DNA of 64,000 nucleotides from G038396625 sp038396625 (GTDB lineage Bacteria; Bacillota; Clostridia; Peptostreptococcales; Thermotaleaceae), in NCBI GenBank assembly GCA_038396625.1, contig CP121688.1, positions 1,922,001 through 1,986,000 of the forward strand. Direction: 5' to 3'. This document shows, piece by piece, positions 1-9,169 of the stretch. A program made the position numbers and the translations under genes. Each line of letters begins with the position of its first letter. Position 1 is the first letter of the stretch. Below the pieces are notes generated by a model. The model did not search any database. It saw only the letters and a program-made list of their open reading frames with translations, and was not told where the DNA came from.

Positions 1-710
1 CTGAGTGGATGACTACGTTTAGTGATTTAATGACTTTACTATTGTGTTTTTTTGTTTTACTCTTCGCTTTTTCAACAATTGACGTTAAAAAGTTTACAGC
101 TGTCATGCAGTCTTTTCAAGGATCTTTAGGAATATTAGAAGGGGGAAAAACCATTGAAACGATTCCTTACATTGATCAAGCTCTAAATGAGGATAAAACG
201 ACGAAGCAGCTAGAAGAGTTAGAAGATTTCAAAAAACTTAAGGAAGATGTAGAAGCGTATTTAAGTGCAAATGGGATGGAACAGCAAATATTAGTGGATT
301 TAGAAGCCAGAGGATTATTACTTCGATTTAAAGACAATGTACTTTTTGATTCTGGTCATGCAGAGTTGAAGAAAGAGGCAAAAGAAACATTAGAATTTTT
401 ATCGAATCTATTACAGCAAAAAGAATTTTTAGATAAGTATATTCGCGTTGAGGGGCATACAGATTCTGATCCTATTATTCGTTCAAAAAAGTATCCAACG
501 AATTGGGAACTTTCAGTTACTAGGGCCTCAAACGTTGTAAGGTTTCTAATTGAACAAACAGGGATGCAGCCTGAAAGATTATCAGCATCGGGATATGGTC
601 AGTATCATCCTGTTGCACCGAATGATATAGATGAAAATAAGGCAAAAAACAGAAGGGTAGATATTGTTATACTTCGGTCTAATTTTATAAAAGCAGAGCC
701 ATATTATTAA
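1..710 (+). CDS. motB: MotB, flagellar motor stator protein (5' end cut by window edge)
   Basis: MotB with MotA forms the proton- or sodium-driven stator, anchored to peptidoglycan through its periplasmic OmpA-like domain. The frame is open to the left edge and reads EWMTTFSDLMTLLLCFFVLLF around the transmembrane segment. That places the internal ATG at base 9 inside the membrane helix, so the true start lies upstream of the window. The Asp in TFSDLM is in the place of the ion-binding Asp of the family. Residues from about 95 to the end form the OmpA domain, with the VEGHTDSDP and NWELSVTRA motifs and the closing NRRVDI. fliL follows after a short gap in the same operon. The family call is secure; which ion is used cannot be read here. 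Confidence 0.95.
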   Translation, partial: EWMTTFSDLMTLLLCFFVLLFAFSTIDVKKFTAVMQSFQGSLGILEGGKTIETIPYIDQALNEDKTTKQLEELEDFKKLKEDVEAYLSANGMEQQILVDLEARGLLLRFKDNVLFDSGHAELKKEAKETLEFLSNLLQQKEFLDKYIRVEGHTDSDPIIRSKKYPTNWELSVTRASNVVRFLIEQTGMQPERLSASGYGQYHPVAPNDIDENKAKNRRVDIVILRSNFIKAEPYY

Positions 711-733
711 AATCTTTAAAAGGGGTGTATAGG

Positions 734-1150
734 ATGTCTACAAAAAAAGTTATATTATACAGCGTAATAGGATTTATTGTTACAGTGTTAGTAACCGGCA
801 GCGTCTTTTATTTTGTTACATATAGAAAACCCCAACAGGATGTTAAAGAAGTGAAAACATTTACTTATTCCATTGGAGAACTTTATGCAAATCTAAAAGA
901 AAGCAGGAAAATTTTAAAGGTTAATATTGATGTGGAAACAACTGATGAAAAAATCAGCAATCAGTTAACTAACAAAAATTCACAAATTGTAAATAATATT
1001 TTAGAAGTATTAAGAAGTAAAGATGAATCTCAATTATCAGGAGAGAAAGGTCAACAATCCCTGCGAGAGGAAATATTAAAAGCTATAAAAGTTGTTGTGC
1101 CCTCTGATAATATTACGGATGTATATTTTGTTGAGTTTATTATTCAATAA
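734..1150 (+). CDS. fliL: FliL, flagellar basal body-associated protein
   Basis: FliL is a single-pass inner-membrane protein that associates with the MotAB stator and the basal body. The 138-residue product starts with a short basic stretch (MSTKKVI), one transmembrane helix at about residues 7-27, then a mostly periplasmic domain ending in VYFVEFIIQ, typical of FliL. I chose ATG at 734 because AAGGGG lies about 8 bases upstream; the in-frame GTG at 725 falls in the ribosome site itself. It sits between motB and fliM, the usual Clostridia/Bacillus place. Sequence conservation in FliL is low, so the call relies on topology, length, tail and position. Confidence 0.88.
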   Translation: MSTKKVILYSVIGFIVTVLVTGSVFYFVTYRKPQQDVKEVKTFTYSIGELYANLKESRKILKVNIDVETTDEKISNQLTNKNSQIVNNILEVLRSKDESQLSGEKGQQSLREEILKAIKVVVPSDNITDVYFVEFIIQ

Positions 1151-1165
1151 AGGGAGGGAACGCAG

Positions 1166-2152
1166 TTGTCTGATGTATTATCGCAAAATGAGATAGATGC
1201 TCTCTTACAAGCGTTAAGTACAGGGGAAGTAGATGCCCAAGAGATAAAAAATGAAACAAAGGAAAGCAAAATAAAAAAATATGACTTTAGAAGACCTGAT
1301 AAATTTGCAAAAGATCAATTGCGCACACTCCAAATGATTCATGAGAATTTTGCAAGATTATTGAATACCTTTTTATCCGGTTACTTAAGAAGTTTGGTAC
1401 ATGTTAATGTATCAAATGTTGAACAACTATCTAATTATGAGTTTACAAATTCTATATCAAATCCTGCTGTATTAGGGATTGTAGACTTCACACCATTAGA
1501 TGGACAAATTATTTTAGACATTGCTCCTGATATTGCATTCGCGTTTATTGATAGAATTTTAGGAGGAAATGGGAGCCCTCTTGGAGAAACAAGGGGTTTC
1601 ACTGAAATTGAAATTTCTTTGCTTAAAAAATTGATTAGACAAATCATTAAATTGCTTAAGGAGCCGTGGGAAAATGTTATTGAAATTGATCCTAGACTAG
1701 AAAAGATAGAAACGAATTCCCAATTTGCTCAGATTGTTTCTCCAAGTGAAACAATTGCACTTATAACTTTAAATATTAAAATTGGTGATGTAGAAGGCAT
1801 GCTAAACTTTTGCATACCACATTTAGTCATTGAACCTATATTACCTAAATTAAATACAAGATTTTGGTTTACGAGTATGAATAAAGAACAAACAGCTGAA
1901 AATGAAGAAATAATTTCTACGAGAGTTGAAAAAACAAAAGTAACTATTCAAGCAGTCTTAGGAAGCACATGTATTACAGTAGGAGATTTTATTGATTTAC
2001 AAGTAGGTGATGTAATCCAATTAGATACTCATGTAAACGAAGATGTAAAGATTTACGTTAGAGATCAATTGAAATATTATGGAAAAGCTGGTGTGAAGAA
2101 AAAGAAAATGGCCATAAAAGTGGAGAAGATCATAGAGAAGGGAGATGAGTAA
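1166..2152 (+). CDS. fliM: FliM, flagellar motor switch protein
   Basis: FliM is the middle C-ring protein that binds CheY and sets rotation direction. The start is TTG at 1166 behind AGGGAGGG. The N-terminus SDVLSQNEIDALLQAL is the conserved CheY-P binding peptide, followed by KKYDFRRPDKFAKDQLRTL, the entry to the CheC-like middle domain (about residues 40-225). The C-terminal FliN-like (SpoA) domain covers about residues 250-328 and contains the GDVIQLD signature. At 328 residues the length is normal. The stop is one base ahead of the preferred fliY start, suggesting translational coupling. Confidence 0.97.
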   Translation: MSDVLSQNEIDALLQALSTGEVDAQEIKNETKESKIKKYDFRRPDKFAKDQLRTLQMIHENFARLLNTFLSGYLRSLVHVNVSNVEQLSNYEFTNSISNPAVLGIVDFTPLDGQIILDIAPDIAFAFIDRILGGNGSPLGETRGFTEIEISLLKKLIRQIIKLLKEPWENVIEIDPRLEKIETNSQFAQIVSPSETIALITLNIKIGDVEGMLNFCIPHLVIEPILPKLNTRFWFTSMNKEQTAENEEIISTRVEKTKVTIQAVLGSTCITVGDFIDLQVGDVIQLDTHVNEDVKIYVRDQLKYYGKAGVKKKKMAIKVEKIIEKGDE

Positions 2153-2153
2153 A

Positions 2154-3320
2154 ATGAGTGATATGCTTTCTCAAGAAGAAATAGATGCGTTGCTAAAAGG
2201 AACGACGCAAAATTCGAGTAATACAGACAGTCGCGATCTAGATAATATGGAAAAAGATGCCTTAGGGGAAATAGGCAATATTAGCATGGGAACTTCTGCT
2301 ACAACACTTTTCACACTTTTGGGTCAAAAAGTTACGATTACAACCCCTAAAATCTCCGTTATTACCATGGATGAATTAGCAAAACAATATCCAATTCCTT
2401 TTGTAACGGTGGAAGTAAAGTATAAAGAGGGGTTAGAAGGCACAAATCTATTGGTGTTAAAAGAAGATGATGTTAAAGTGATCACTGATTTAATGATGGG
2501 TGGTGATGGAACAAAAGTTTCAGGTGAATTAACAGAATTGCACCTAAGTGCTATTGGTGAAGCGATGAATCAAATGATAGGGTCTGCATCTACCTCGTTA
2601 TCGGAAATGTTTCAAAAAAAGATTGATATTGAGCCACCAAAGGCCGTTTCAATGAAACTTTCTGATTCAGCATTAGTAGAAGGAATGAACTTTATTAAAC
2701 CAGATCACAAGATTGTAAAGATTGCTTTTAAGATGGTAGTAGGTAATATTATTGATAGTGAAATTATGCAAATTATCCCCATTGAATTTGCAAAAGATTT
2801 AGTGGATAAATTGCTTAATATCAGTTATATAGGCTATGAGGATGATCATGAAAAGACAATGATCAATGAATCAAATCAAAGTTTTAATAGTCATCCAGAA
2901 GATGATAACTATACGCAAAACCATATGGATGCTACCTATGATACACATGTACCCAACATGCATTTTTCTACGGAACAAAGTAACATCAGTAGAAATGAAT
3001 CAGTCAAGGTTCAGCCTGTACAATTTCAATCATTTGATGAAATGCCTTTAAAGCATGAAAAAGAAAATATTAGTCTGATTAAAGATGTTCCTTTGGAAGT
3101 TACGGTTGAACTAGGCAGGACTACAAAAAGAATTAGTGAAATACTGGAGTTTTCCTCGGGAACTGTTATAGAATTAGATAAACTAGTAGGAGAGCCTTTA
3201 GATATTTTAATAAATGGTCAATTTATGGCAAAAGGGGAAGTAGTTGTCATTGACGAAAATTATGGTATACGGGTAACCGATATTTTAAATTCAGCTAAAA
3301 GAACAAACAAAATTAAATAA
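2154..3320 (+). CDS. fliY: FliY, CheC-like phosphatase fused to FliN-type switch domain
   Basis: FliY is the Gram-positive C-ring component that combines a CheY-P phosphatase with a FliN domain. The order seen is an N-terminal CheY-binding peptide (MSDMLSQEEIDALL, nearly the same as in FliM), then a CheC-like domain (about residues 25-215) with two helices carrying the phosphatase pattern (ALGEIGNISMG and SAIGEAMNQM). A polar linker runs over about residues 225-300, and a C-terminal FliN domain contains VTVELGRTTKRISEIL. The start at 2154 is chosen because GGGAG at 2140-2144 would overlap the alternative ATG at 2145. There is no separate fliN in the window, so FliY likely fills that role. The protein has 388 residues. 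Confidence 0.95.
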   Translation: MSDMLSQEEIDALLKGTTQNSSNTDSRDLDNMEKDALGEIGNISMGTSATTLFTLLGQKVTITTPKISVITMDELAKQYPIPFVTVEVKYKEGLEGTNLLVLKEDDVKVITDLMMGGDGTKVSGELTELHLSAIGEAMNQMIGSASTSLSEMFQKKIDIEPPKAVSMKLSDSALVEGMNFIKPDHKIVKIAFKMVVGNIIDSEIMQIIPIEFAKDLVDKLLNISYIGYEDDHEKTMINESNQSFNSHPEDDNYTQNHMDATYDTHVPNMHFSTEQSNISRNESVKVQPVQFQSFDEMPLKHEKENISLIKDVPLEVTVELGRTTKRISEILEFSSGTVIELDKLVGEPLDILINGQFMAKGEVVVIDENYGIRVTDILNSAKRTNKIK

Positions 3321-3337
3321 AATAAGGAGGAATTATT

Positions 3338-3700
3338 ATGTCAAAGGGAATTTTAGTTGTGGATGATGCAGCATTTATGAGAATGATGATTAAAGATGTT
3401 TTAACAAAATATGGATATGAAATCTTAGGAGAAGCCGAAAATGGTGCCAAAGCCATTGAAAAATATAAAGAATTAAAACCAGAATTAATTATTATGGATA
3501 TCACAATGCCTGAGGTAGATGGGATACAAGCAGTAAAAGAAATAAAAAAAATTGATCCAAACGCAAAGATTGTAATGTGTTCTGCAATGGGACAGCAAGC
3601 GATGGTTATTGAAGCTATTCAAGCAGGTGCCAGTGATTTTATTGTAAAACCTTTTCAAGCAGATAGGGTAATTGAAGCTGTAAAAAAAGTTGTTGGATAG
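3338..3700 (+). CDS. cheY: CheY, chemotaxis response regulator
   Basis: CheY is a single-domain receiver that carries the signal from CheA to the FliM/FliY switch. The 120-residue product has the full receiver set: the acidic pair D9/D10, phospho-acceptor D54 in LIIMDITMP, S82 in the Thr/Ser position and K104 in IVKPF. There is no output domain. The start follows AAGGAGG with good spacing. It is placed between fliY and fliO as in Bacillus and many Clostridia, beside its binding partner and phosphatase FliY. In this group CheY-P usually favours smooth swimming; that point is family knowledge and is not read from the sequence. Confidence 0.97.
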   Translation: MSKGILVVDDAAFMRMMIKDVLTKYGYEILGEAENGAKAIEKYKELKPELIIMDITMPEVDGIQAVKEIKKIDPNAKIVMCSAMGQQAMVIEAIQAGASDFIVKPFQADRVIEAVKKVVG

Positions 3701-3713
3701 TAAGAAAGGAGAA

Positions 3714-4187
3714 ATGATTCTTATACTTGATATAAAATACTTGATGAGTGGAATTTTTATTTTTCTCATAATACTAGTTTTAGCTTACTACACAACAAAA
3801 ATAGTTGGAAAAAAAAGCAATATGTATTTTGGGAACAAAAACTTAAAAATTGTTGAAAGAATTTCCCTAGGGATGGACAAATCTATTTATATTATCAGTA
3901 TTTGTGAAAATTATTATTTACTTGCTGTCACAAAACAAAATATAGAACTTATAGACAAATTAAATCCAGAGAGTATAAAAGATTTTTCCAATAATGAAGA
4001 TCTTAATAAATTTAATGGAACTTTTGATATGTATTTTACAAAATACATTAAGCAACAAAAAAATACGATAGAGAAAAGGTCTATGGATAAGAATTTTCTT
4101 ACAGATGCTTTAAAACAGAAATTAAAGGAAATTAAGAAACAAAATCAAGCTATAAAAGATTATGCAGATAAGGAAGAAAAAGAATGA
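3714..4187 (+). CDS. fliO: FliO (FliZ), flagellar export apparatus assembly protein
   Basis: FliO is a small membrane protein that helps assemble the FliP ring of the flagellar type III export gate. The product has one N-terminal membrane helix (about residues 10-27, LMSGIFIFLIILVLAYYTT), then a cytoplasmic FliO domain with LKIVERISLGMDKSIYIISI, and a charged tail of about 70 residues. The start is not certain: ATG 3714 is only two or three bases after AAAGGAG, and an in-frame TTG at 3690 overlaps cheY. The stop overlaps the fliP start by 4 bases (ATGA). Position directly before fliP supports the call, since the family is poorly conserved. Confidence 0.85.
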   Translation: MILILDIKYLMSGIFIFLIILVLAYYTTKIVGKKSNMYFGNKNLKIVERISLGMDKSIYIISICENYYLLAVTKQNIELIDKLNPESIKDFSNNEDLNKFNGTFDMYFTKYIKQQKNTIEKRSMDKNFLTDALKQKLKEIKKQNQAIKDYADKEEKE

Positions 4188-4957
4188 CGAAAAAAGGTGC
4201 AAGAAAAAAAGGGATTATACTTATTCTGATGATATTTTTAATAAGCATCTCCTTTTCTATTTCTTTTGCTGAACCCCAGTTGCCTATTCCTAAAATTGGA
4301 TTAAGTTTAGATGAGGCAAGAAACCCAAAAGAAGTAGCAAATAGTATTGAAATTTTATTTTTATTGACAATTTTAGCGTTAGCACCGTCTATTTTAATCA
4401 TGATGACATGCTTCACTAGAATTATTATTGTATTATCTTTTTTACGCAAGGCTATTGCAACACAAACAACGCCTCCCAACCAAGTGTTAATTGGTTTGGC
4501 ACTTTTTCTCACTTTTTTTGTTATGGCGCCTGTAGGTAGTGCAATCAATGAAAAAGCAATAAAACCTTATTTAAATGAAGAAATTTCTCAAGAAGTTGCC
4601 TTGGAAAATGCTATGGAACCAATTAGAAGCTTTATGTTTAAACAAACAAGAGAAAAGGATTTGGCTTTGTTCATTGATATATCAGGTAGTGAAAAGCCAA
4701 AGCAACTTCAAGATATTCCAACAAAGGCATTAATTCCAGCTTTTATTATTAGTGAACTGAAAACTGGCTTTCAAATTGGATATATACTTTTTATACCTTT
4801 TATTGTTATCGATATGGTGGTGGCCAGTACACTGATGTCAATGGGAATGATGATGTTACCGCCCGTCATGATTTCTATGCCATTTAAAATTTTATTATTT
4901 ATCCTAGTAGATGGATGGAATCTTGTGATCAAATCTTTGATAATGGGATTTAAGTAG
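4184..4957 (+). CDS. fliP: FliP, flagellar type III export gate protein
   Basis: FliP forms the core of the export gate (FliP5-FliQ4-FliR1) through which rod, hook and filament subunits leave the cell. The 257-residue product begins with a basic stretch and a hydrophobic signal segment (residues 10-28) ending near SFAEP, as expected for FliP, which is synthesised with a cleaved signal peptide. Conserved landmarks are ILTILALAPSILIMMTCFTRI, RKAIATQTTPPNQVLIGLALFLTFF, and the C-terminal segment containing MGMMMLPPVMISMPFK. It overlaps fliO by 4 bases and is followed by fliQ after 11 bases. Confidence 0.97.
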   Translation: MTKKGARKKGIILILMIFLISISFSISFAEPQLPIPKIGLSLDEARNPKEVANSIEILFLLTILALAPSILIMMTCFTRIIIVLSFLRKAIATQTTPPNQVLIGLALFLTFFVMAPVGSAINEKAIKPYLNEEISQEVALENAMEPIRSFMFKQTREKDLALFIDISGSEKPKQLQDIPTKALIPAFIISELKTGFQIGYILFIPFIVIDMVVASTLMSMGMMMLPPVMISMPFKILLFILVDGWNLVIKSLIMGFK

Positions 4958-4968
4958 AGGTGTAATCA

Positions 4969-5238
4969 ATGAGTGAGGGATTAGTTATAGAAATTATGCA
5001 AAATGCAATGTTACAGGTGATACTTTTATCAGCACCTATGCTAGGGTTAGCGCTGATTGTTGGTTTAGCAGTAAGTGTTTTTCAAGCAACTACACAGATT
5101 CAAGAGCAAACCTTGGCATTTGTCCCTAAAATACTAGCTGTTCTCATAGCCACGATTATTTTTGGTCCATGGATTTTAAATACAATCGTGGATTATACGG
5201 AAGAACTATTTGCAAATTTACATTATTTTATTCAATAG
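4969..5238 (+). CDS. fliQ: FliQ, flagellar type III export gate protein
   Basis: FliQ is the small two-helix subunit of the export gate. The 89-residue product has two hydrophobic hairpin segments (about residues 15-38 and 50-72) and the conserved stretch VGLAVSVFQATTQIQEQTLAFVPK that packs against FliP. The ATG is preceded by AGAGGTG. Length and order (fliP-fliQ-fliR) are standard, so I regard the call as secure. Confidence 0.96.
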   Translation: MSEGLVIEIMQNAMLQVILLSAPMLGLALIVGLAVSVFQATTQIQEQTLAFVPKILAVLIATIIFGPWILNTIVDYTEELFANLHYFIQ

Positions 5239-5253
5239 ATTGGATGAACAATT

Positions 5254-6036
5254 GTGGAAATCATATTTCAATTACTTAATAGAATAGATGTATTTTTACT
5301 AGTTTTTGCAAGAGTATTAGGAATATTTATAATAGCACCCCTATTTGCTCATCGCAATATACCTTCTTATACAAAAATAGGGTTCTCTTTATTGTTTACT
5401 ATTATTATTATTCCAGTTCTCAGAATATCTTTTTTAAGGATAGATAGTTTTTATCTTTTGTTTTTGCTAAGTAGTAAAGAATTCGTTACAGGTATGATCA
5501 TGGGTTTTATCTGCTATCTATTCTTTAGTTCTGTGCATGTAGCAGGATATTTAATAGATATGCAAATAGGTTTTTCGATGGCAAGCGTGATTGATCCCCA
5601 GGATGACACACAAGTGCCTTTAATGGGAAACTTCTTTTATATGATCGCTATATTGGTTTTTTTATCCATTAATGGACACCACACTTTTATCTACGGACTT
5701 AAAAATAGTTTTGATATCATCCCATTAGGAAGCTTAAATATGAATATGATGATGATAGATAAACTAATCGGGATACTCATTTATATATTTATTATTTCTT
5801 TTAAAATGAGTGCACCAATTTTTGTGGCAATTTTCATATCAAATGTCTTGTTAGGTATTTTAGCACGTACTGTGCCTCAAATGAATGTATTTGTTGTAGG
5901 TATGCCTCTGAAAATTTTATTAGGTCTTGTTATAATATTCCTAGTATTACCATTATACATTGGAATTTATGAGCACATATTTGAAAATATGTTTAATAGA
6001 TTTTATGACTTTCTTGATATTATGAGAAAAGGATGA
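5254..6036 (+). CDS. fliR: FliR, flagellar type III export gate protein
   Basis: FliR is the single-copy gate subunit that completes the FliP/Q/R channel. The 260-residue product is hydrophobic throughout, with about six membrane segments, and carries the family stretches FARVLGIFIIAPLFAHRNIP, LIDMQIGFSMASVIDPQ and RTVPQMNVFVVGMPLKILLG. Translation appears to begin at GTG 5254. The upstream GGATGA is a weak ribosome site, but no other in-frame start preserves the conserved N-terminus. flhB begins 4 bases after its stop; some Clostridia fuse fliR and flhB, but here they are separate. Confidence 0.96.
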   Translation: MEIIFQLLNRIDVFLLVFARVLGIFIIAPLFAHRNIPSYTKIGFSLLFTIIIIPVLRISFLRIDSFYLLFLLSSKEFVTGMIMGFICYLFFSSVHVAGYLIDMQIGFSMASVIDPQDDTQVPLMGNFFYMIAILVFLSINGHHTFIYGLKNSFDIIPLGSLNMNMMMIDKLIGILIYIFIISFKMSAPIFVAIFISNVLLGILARTVPQMNVFVVGMPLKILLGLVIIFLVLPLYIGIYEHIFENMFNRFYDFLDIMRKG

Positions 6037-6040
6037 TGCA

Positions 6041-7129
6041 ATGCTATTTTTACAGATAAATTTACAAATGTTTAATGGTGAAAAAACAGAAAAAGCTACC
6101 CCTAAAAGGCGAAAAGAGGCACGAGATAAAGGACAAGTTTTACAAAGCAAGGAGATTAATTCAGCGTTTATTTTATTATTCACTTTCTTAGTGTTGCGTT
6201 CAATGGGTAATTACATATATGAGCATATGACTGCTTTTACACAAAATATTTTGATGGAAATGTCTAATGTGAGCAATATCTATACAGTGACTGGTGTTCA
6301 TAGGCTATTTATATCAATGGTTATAGCTACAGCCAAAATTGTGATTCCGATTGTAGCAGCAGCATTTGTTACAGGAATTATCTTTAGTTATCTACAAGTT
6401 GGATACTTATTTACCACAAAACCACTTCAACCTAAGCTAAGTAAGATTAACCCCGTTAATGGTTTTAAAAGACTTTTTTCCTTAAAGCCTCTAGTAGAGT
6501 TTTTTAAATCTGTTATAAAAATTGGTGCAGTGGGGTATGTAGCTTTTAGTTATCTTATAGATGAAGCAAAGAACATATCAAAAATACTAGATATGGAAGT
6601 TATTCAAATTATGGGGTATTTAGGACAGGTGACGATAGGCATTACACTTAGAGCCGCCATTATATTAATAATACTTGCTGTATTAGATTACTATTACCAA
6701 AGGTGGGAACATGAAAAAGAAATGAAGATGTCAAAGCAAGAAATAAAAGAAGAATATAAACAGATTGAAGGGGATCCACAAATAAAATCAAAAATTAAAG
6801 AAAAACAACGACAGATTTCAATGGGTAGAATGATGCAGGATGTTCCTAAAGCGGATGTAATTATTACCAATCCAACACATTATGCTGTGGCTATTCGGTA
6901 TGATGTAAGCATAGGAGATGCGCCAATTGTTTTAGCAAAGGGAAAAGATCTTATTGCTCAAAATATAAAAAAACTAGCTTCAGAAAATGAAATACCCATT
7001 GTTGAAAATAAAGAGTTGGCGCGTACTATTTATGCCATGGTCGATATAGGAGAATATATTCCTCCAGATTTATATCAAGCAGTAGCAGAAGTTTTGGCTT
7101 ATGTATATAAAATAAAAAATATCCACTAG
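6041..7129 (+). CDS. flhB: FlhB, export substrate-specificity switch protein
   Basis: FlhB switches export from rod/hook to filament substrates through self-cleavage of its cytoplasmic domain. The 362-residue product opens with the amphipathic leader NLQMFNGEKTEKATPKRRKEARDKG-type motif, has four membrane segments between about residues 35 and 220, and a cytoplasmic domain with the autocleavage motif NPTH in IITNPTHYAVAIRY (about residue 280). A charged helix with the WEHEKEMKMSKQEIKEEYK pattern precedes it. The cleavage residues Asn-Pro are intact. flhA follows after 11 bases. Confidence 0.97.
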   Translation: MLFLQINLQMFNGEKTEKATPKRRKEARDKGQVLQSKEINSAFILLFTFLVLRSMGNYIYEHMTAFTQNILMEMSNVSNIYTVTGVHRLFISMVIATAKIVIPIVAAAFVTGIIFSYLQVGYLFTTKPLQPKLSKINPVNGFKRLFSLKPLVEFFKSVIKIGAVGYVAFSYLIDEAKNISKILDMEVIQIMGYLGQVTIGITLRAAIILIILAVLDYYYQRWEHEKEMKMSKQEIKEEYKQIEGDPQIKSKIKEKQRQISMGRMMQDVPKADVIITNPTHYAVAIRYDVSIGDAPIVLAKGKDLIAQNIKKLASENEIPIVENKELARTIYAMVDIGEYIPPDLYQAVAEVLAYVYKIKNIH

Positions 7130-7140
7130 GAGGAAGACGT

Positions 7141-9168
7141 ATGAAATTTGGTGATATTGTTGTATCACTGGGAGTTATTGCAATTATTATTATTATTATT
7201 ATTCCAATCCCATTGCCTGCTTTGGATATATTATTAAGTTTTAATATATCTTTATCTTTACTTATTTTATTGATTTCATTATATAATCAGGAACCTTTAC
7301 AGTTTGCAATCTTTCCATCTATGCTTTTGTTATCTACTTTATTTAGACTCTCTCTTAATATTTCTACAACACGGTATATTCTTACTAAGGGAGATGCTGG
7401 AGATGTGATTGAAGCGTTTGGACAATTCGTTATAGGTGGAAATGCTATTGTAGGATTTATCATATTTTTAATTATTATTATTATACAATTTATGGTTATT
7501 ACGAAAGGTGCAGAAAGAGTTTCAGAAGTAGCAGCAAGGTTTACATTAGATGCGATGCCAGGAAAACAAATGGCAATTGACGCTGACTTAAATTCAGGTT
7601 TGATAAATGAATTAGACGCTCGGGAAAGAAGAATGCGCATACAAAGAGAAGCTGATTTTTATGGCGCCATGGATGGTGCCAGTAAGTTCGTAAAAGGGGA
7701 TGCTATTGCAGGCATTATTATCACAGTGATTAATATTACAGCAGGATTTGTGCTAGGAATGATAGGAGGAGGTTTAGGTTTCGGTGAAGCATTACAAAAA
7801 TATACTTTGCTGACAGTTGGAGATGGATTAGTAAGTCAAATTCCAGCGTTATTAATTTCAACTGCCACAGGTATTGTGGTAACAAGAGCCGCGTCTGATT
7901 CTGACTTAGGTAATGATGTAATAAAACAATTATTTAATCAACCCAAAATTATGTTTATTATTTCAGGTGTTTTGTTTTTCTTTGGATTGACACCATTGCC
8001 TAATATTCCTTATTTTACGCTAAGTATTATATTTTTATATTTAGGATTTATCTTAAGAAAGTCCATTCATGAGAATATAACAAAAGATGAAGAAGTTACG
8101 CAAGACACTGAAGTTGAAGAGATAAGAAAGCCAGAGAATGTTATTCCTTTACTTCAAGTAGACCCTATTGAATTAGAGTTTGGATATGGAATTATACCTT
8201 TAGCAGATCCAAATCAAGGGGGAGATTTATTTGATCGATTAGTGATGATTCGAAGGCAATGTGCCTTAGAACTTGGAATCATTGTTCCTATGATAAGGTT
8301 AAGAGATAATATCCAATTGGAATCTAATGAATATGTTATTAAAATTAAAGGAGTAGATGTAGCAGAAGGCAATATTATATTTGATCATTACTTAGCGATG
8401 AATCCAGGAAATGCAAATGGACAAGTTAGTGGAATAGATACTGTTGAACCAGCATTTGGCCTACCTGCAAAGTGGATAGAAGAAGGAGAAAGAGAAAAAG
8501 CTGAAATATTTGGGTATACAGTTGTAGATCCTTCATCAGTAATATCAACTCATCTTACTGAGATTGTTAAAAGGCATTCCCATGAGTTGTTGGGACGACA
8601 AGAAGTAAAATCATTGTTAGATAATGTAAAAGAACATCATAGTGCGCTTGTTGAGGAGCTGACACCTAAGATTTTATCAATTGGAGAAATTCAAAAGGTA
8701 CTTTCAAATCTGTTAAGAGAGGGGTTGTCCATAAGAGACATGGTTACTATTTTGGAAACTCTTGCAGACTATGGTCCTATTACAAGAGACACAGATATGT
8801 TAACAGAATATGTTCGACAGTCTCTTTCACGAGCTATTACAAAGCAATTTATCGATAGCAAGCGTGCTAGAGTGATTACGCTAGAGCAAGGATTAGAACA
8901 AAAAATTATGGAATCCATCCAACAAACAGAGCATGGTTCTTATTTGAATCTAGATCCGGTGACTACACAAACAATTTTAAACAATTTAGCACAACAGGTG
9001 GAAAAGTTGATGTCTGTAGGAGAGCAGCCTATTATATTAACTTCACCAATTGTTCGATTCTATTTTAAAAGATTAACTGAACAATTAGCTCCAGAGCTAA
9101 TTGTATTATCCTATAATGAAATTGATGCAAAGGTCGAAGTACAGTCTGTTGGGGTGGTGAGTGCATAA
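7141..9168 (+). CDS. flhA: FlhA, flagellar export gate protein
   Basis: FlhA forms the nonameric ring of the export gate that docks chaperone-substrate complexes. The 675-residue product has about eight membrane segments in the first 310 residues, with the conserved FHIPEP-family stretches PSMLLLSTLFRLSLNISTTR and MPGKQMAIDADLNSGLI between them. The rest is the large cytoplasmic domain (about residues 320-675), including RVITLEQGLEQKI and the tail LAPELIVLSYNEI. The start follows AGGAGGAAG. The next gene, flhF, begins within two bases of the stop, suggesting coupling. Confidence 0.98.
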   Translation: MKFGDIVVSLGVIAIIIIIIIPIPLPALDILLSFNISLSLLILLISLYNQEPLQFAIFPSMLLLSTLFRLSLNISTTRYILTKGDAGDVIEAFGQFVIGGNAIVGFIIFLIIIIIQFMVITKGAERVSEVAARFTLDAMPGKQMAIDADLNSGLINELDARERRMRIQREADFYGAMDGASKFVKGDAIAGIIITVINITAGFVLGMIGGGLGFGEALQKYTLLTVGDGLVSQIPALLISTATGIVVTRAASDSDLGNDVIKQLFNQPKIMFIISGVLFFFGLTPLPNIPYFTLSIIFLYLGFILRKSIHENITKDEEVTQDTEVEEIRKPENVIPLLQVDPIELEFGYGIIPLADPNQGGDLFDRLVMIRRQCALELGIIVPMIRLRDNIQLESNEYVIKIKGVDVAEGNIIFDHYLAMNPGNANGQVSGIDTVEPAFGLPAKWIEEGEREKAEIFGYTVVDPSSVISTHLTEIVKRHSHELLGRQEVKSLLDNVKEHHSALVEELTPKILSIGEIQKVLSNLLREGLSIRDMVTILETLADYGPITRDTDMLTEYVRQSLSRAITKQFIDSKRARVITLEQGLEQKIMESIQQTEHGSYLNLDPVTTQTILNNLAQQVEKLMSVGEQPIILTSPIVRFYFKRLTEQLAPELIVLSYNEIDAKVEVQSVGVVSA

Positions 9169-9169
9169 G

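Noticed and set aside
9..710. motB starting at ATG 9
   Set aside because: Base 9 falls inside the conserved entry to the transmembrane helix and the frame is open to the window edge, so the gene is truncated by the window.
2866..3051. Alternative + strand frame inside fliY
   Set aside because: It overlaps the fliY linker in another frame and has no ribosome site or recognisable product.
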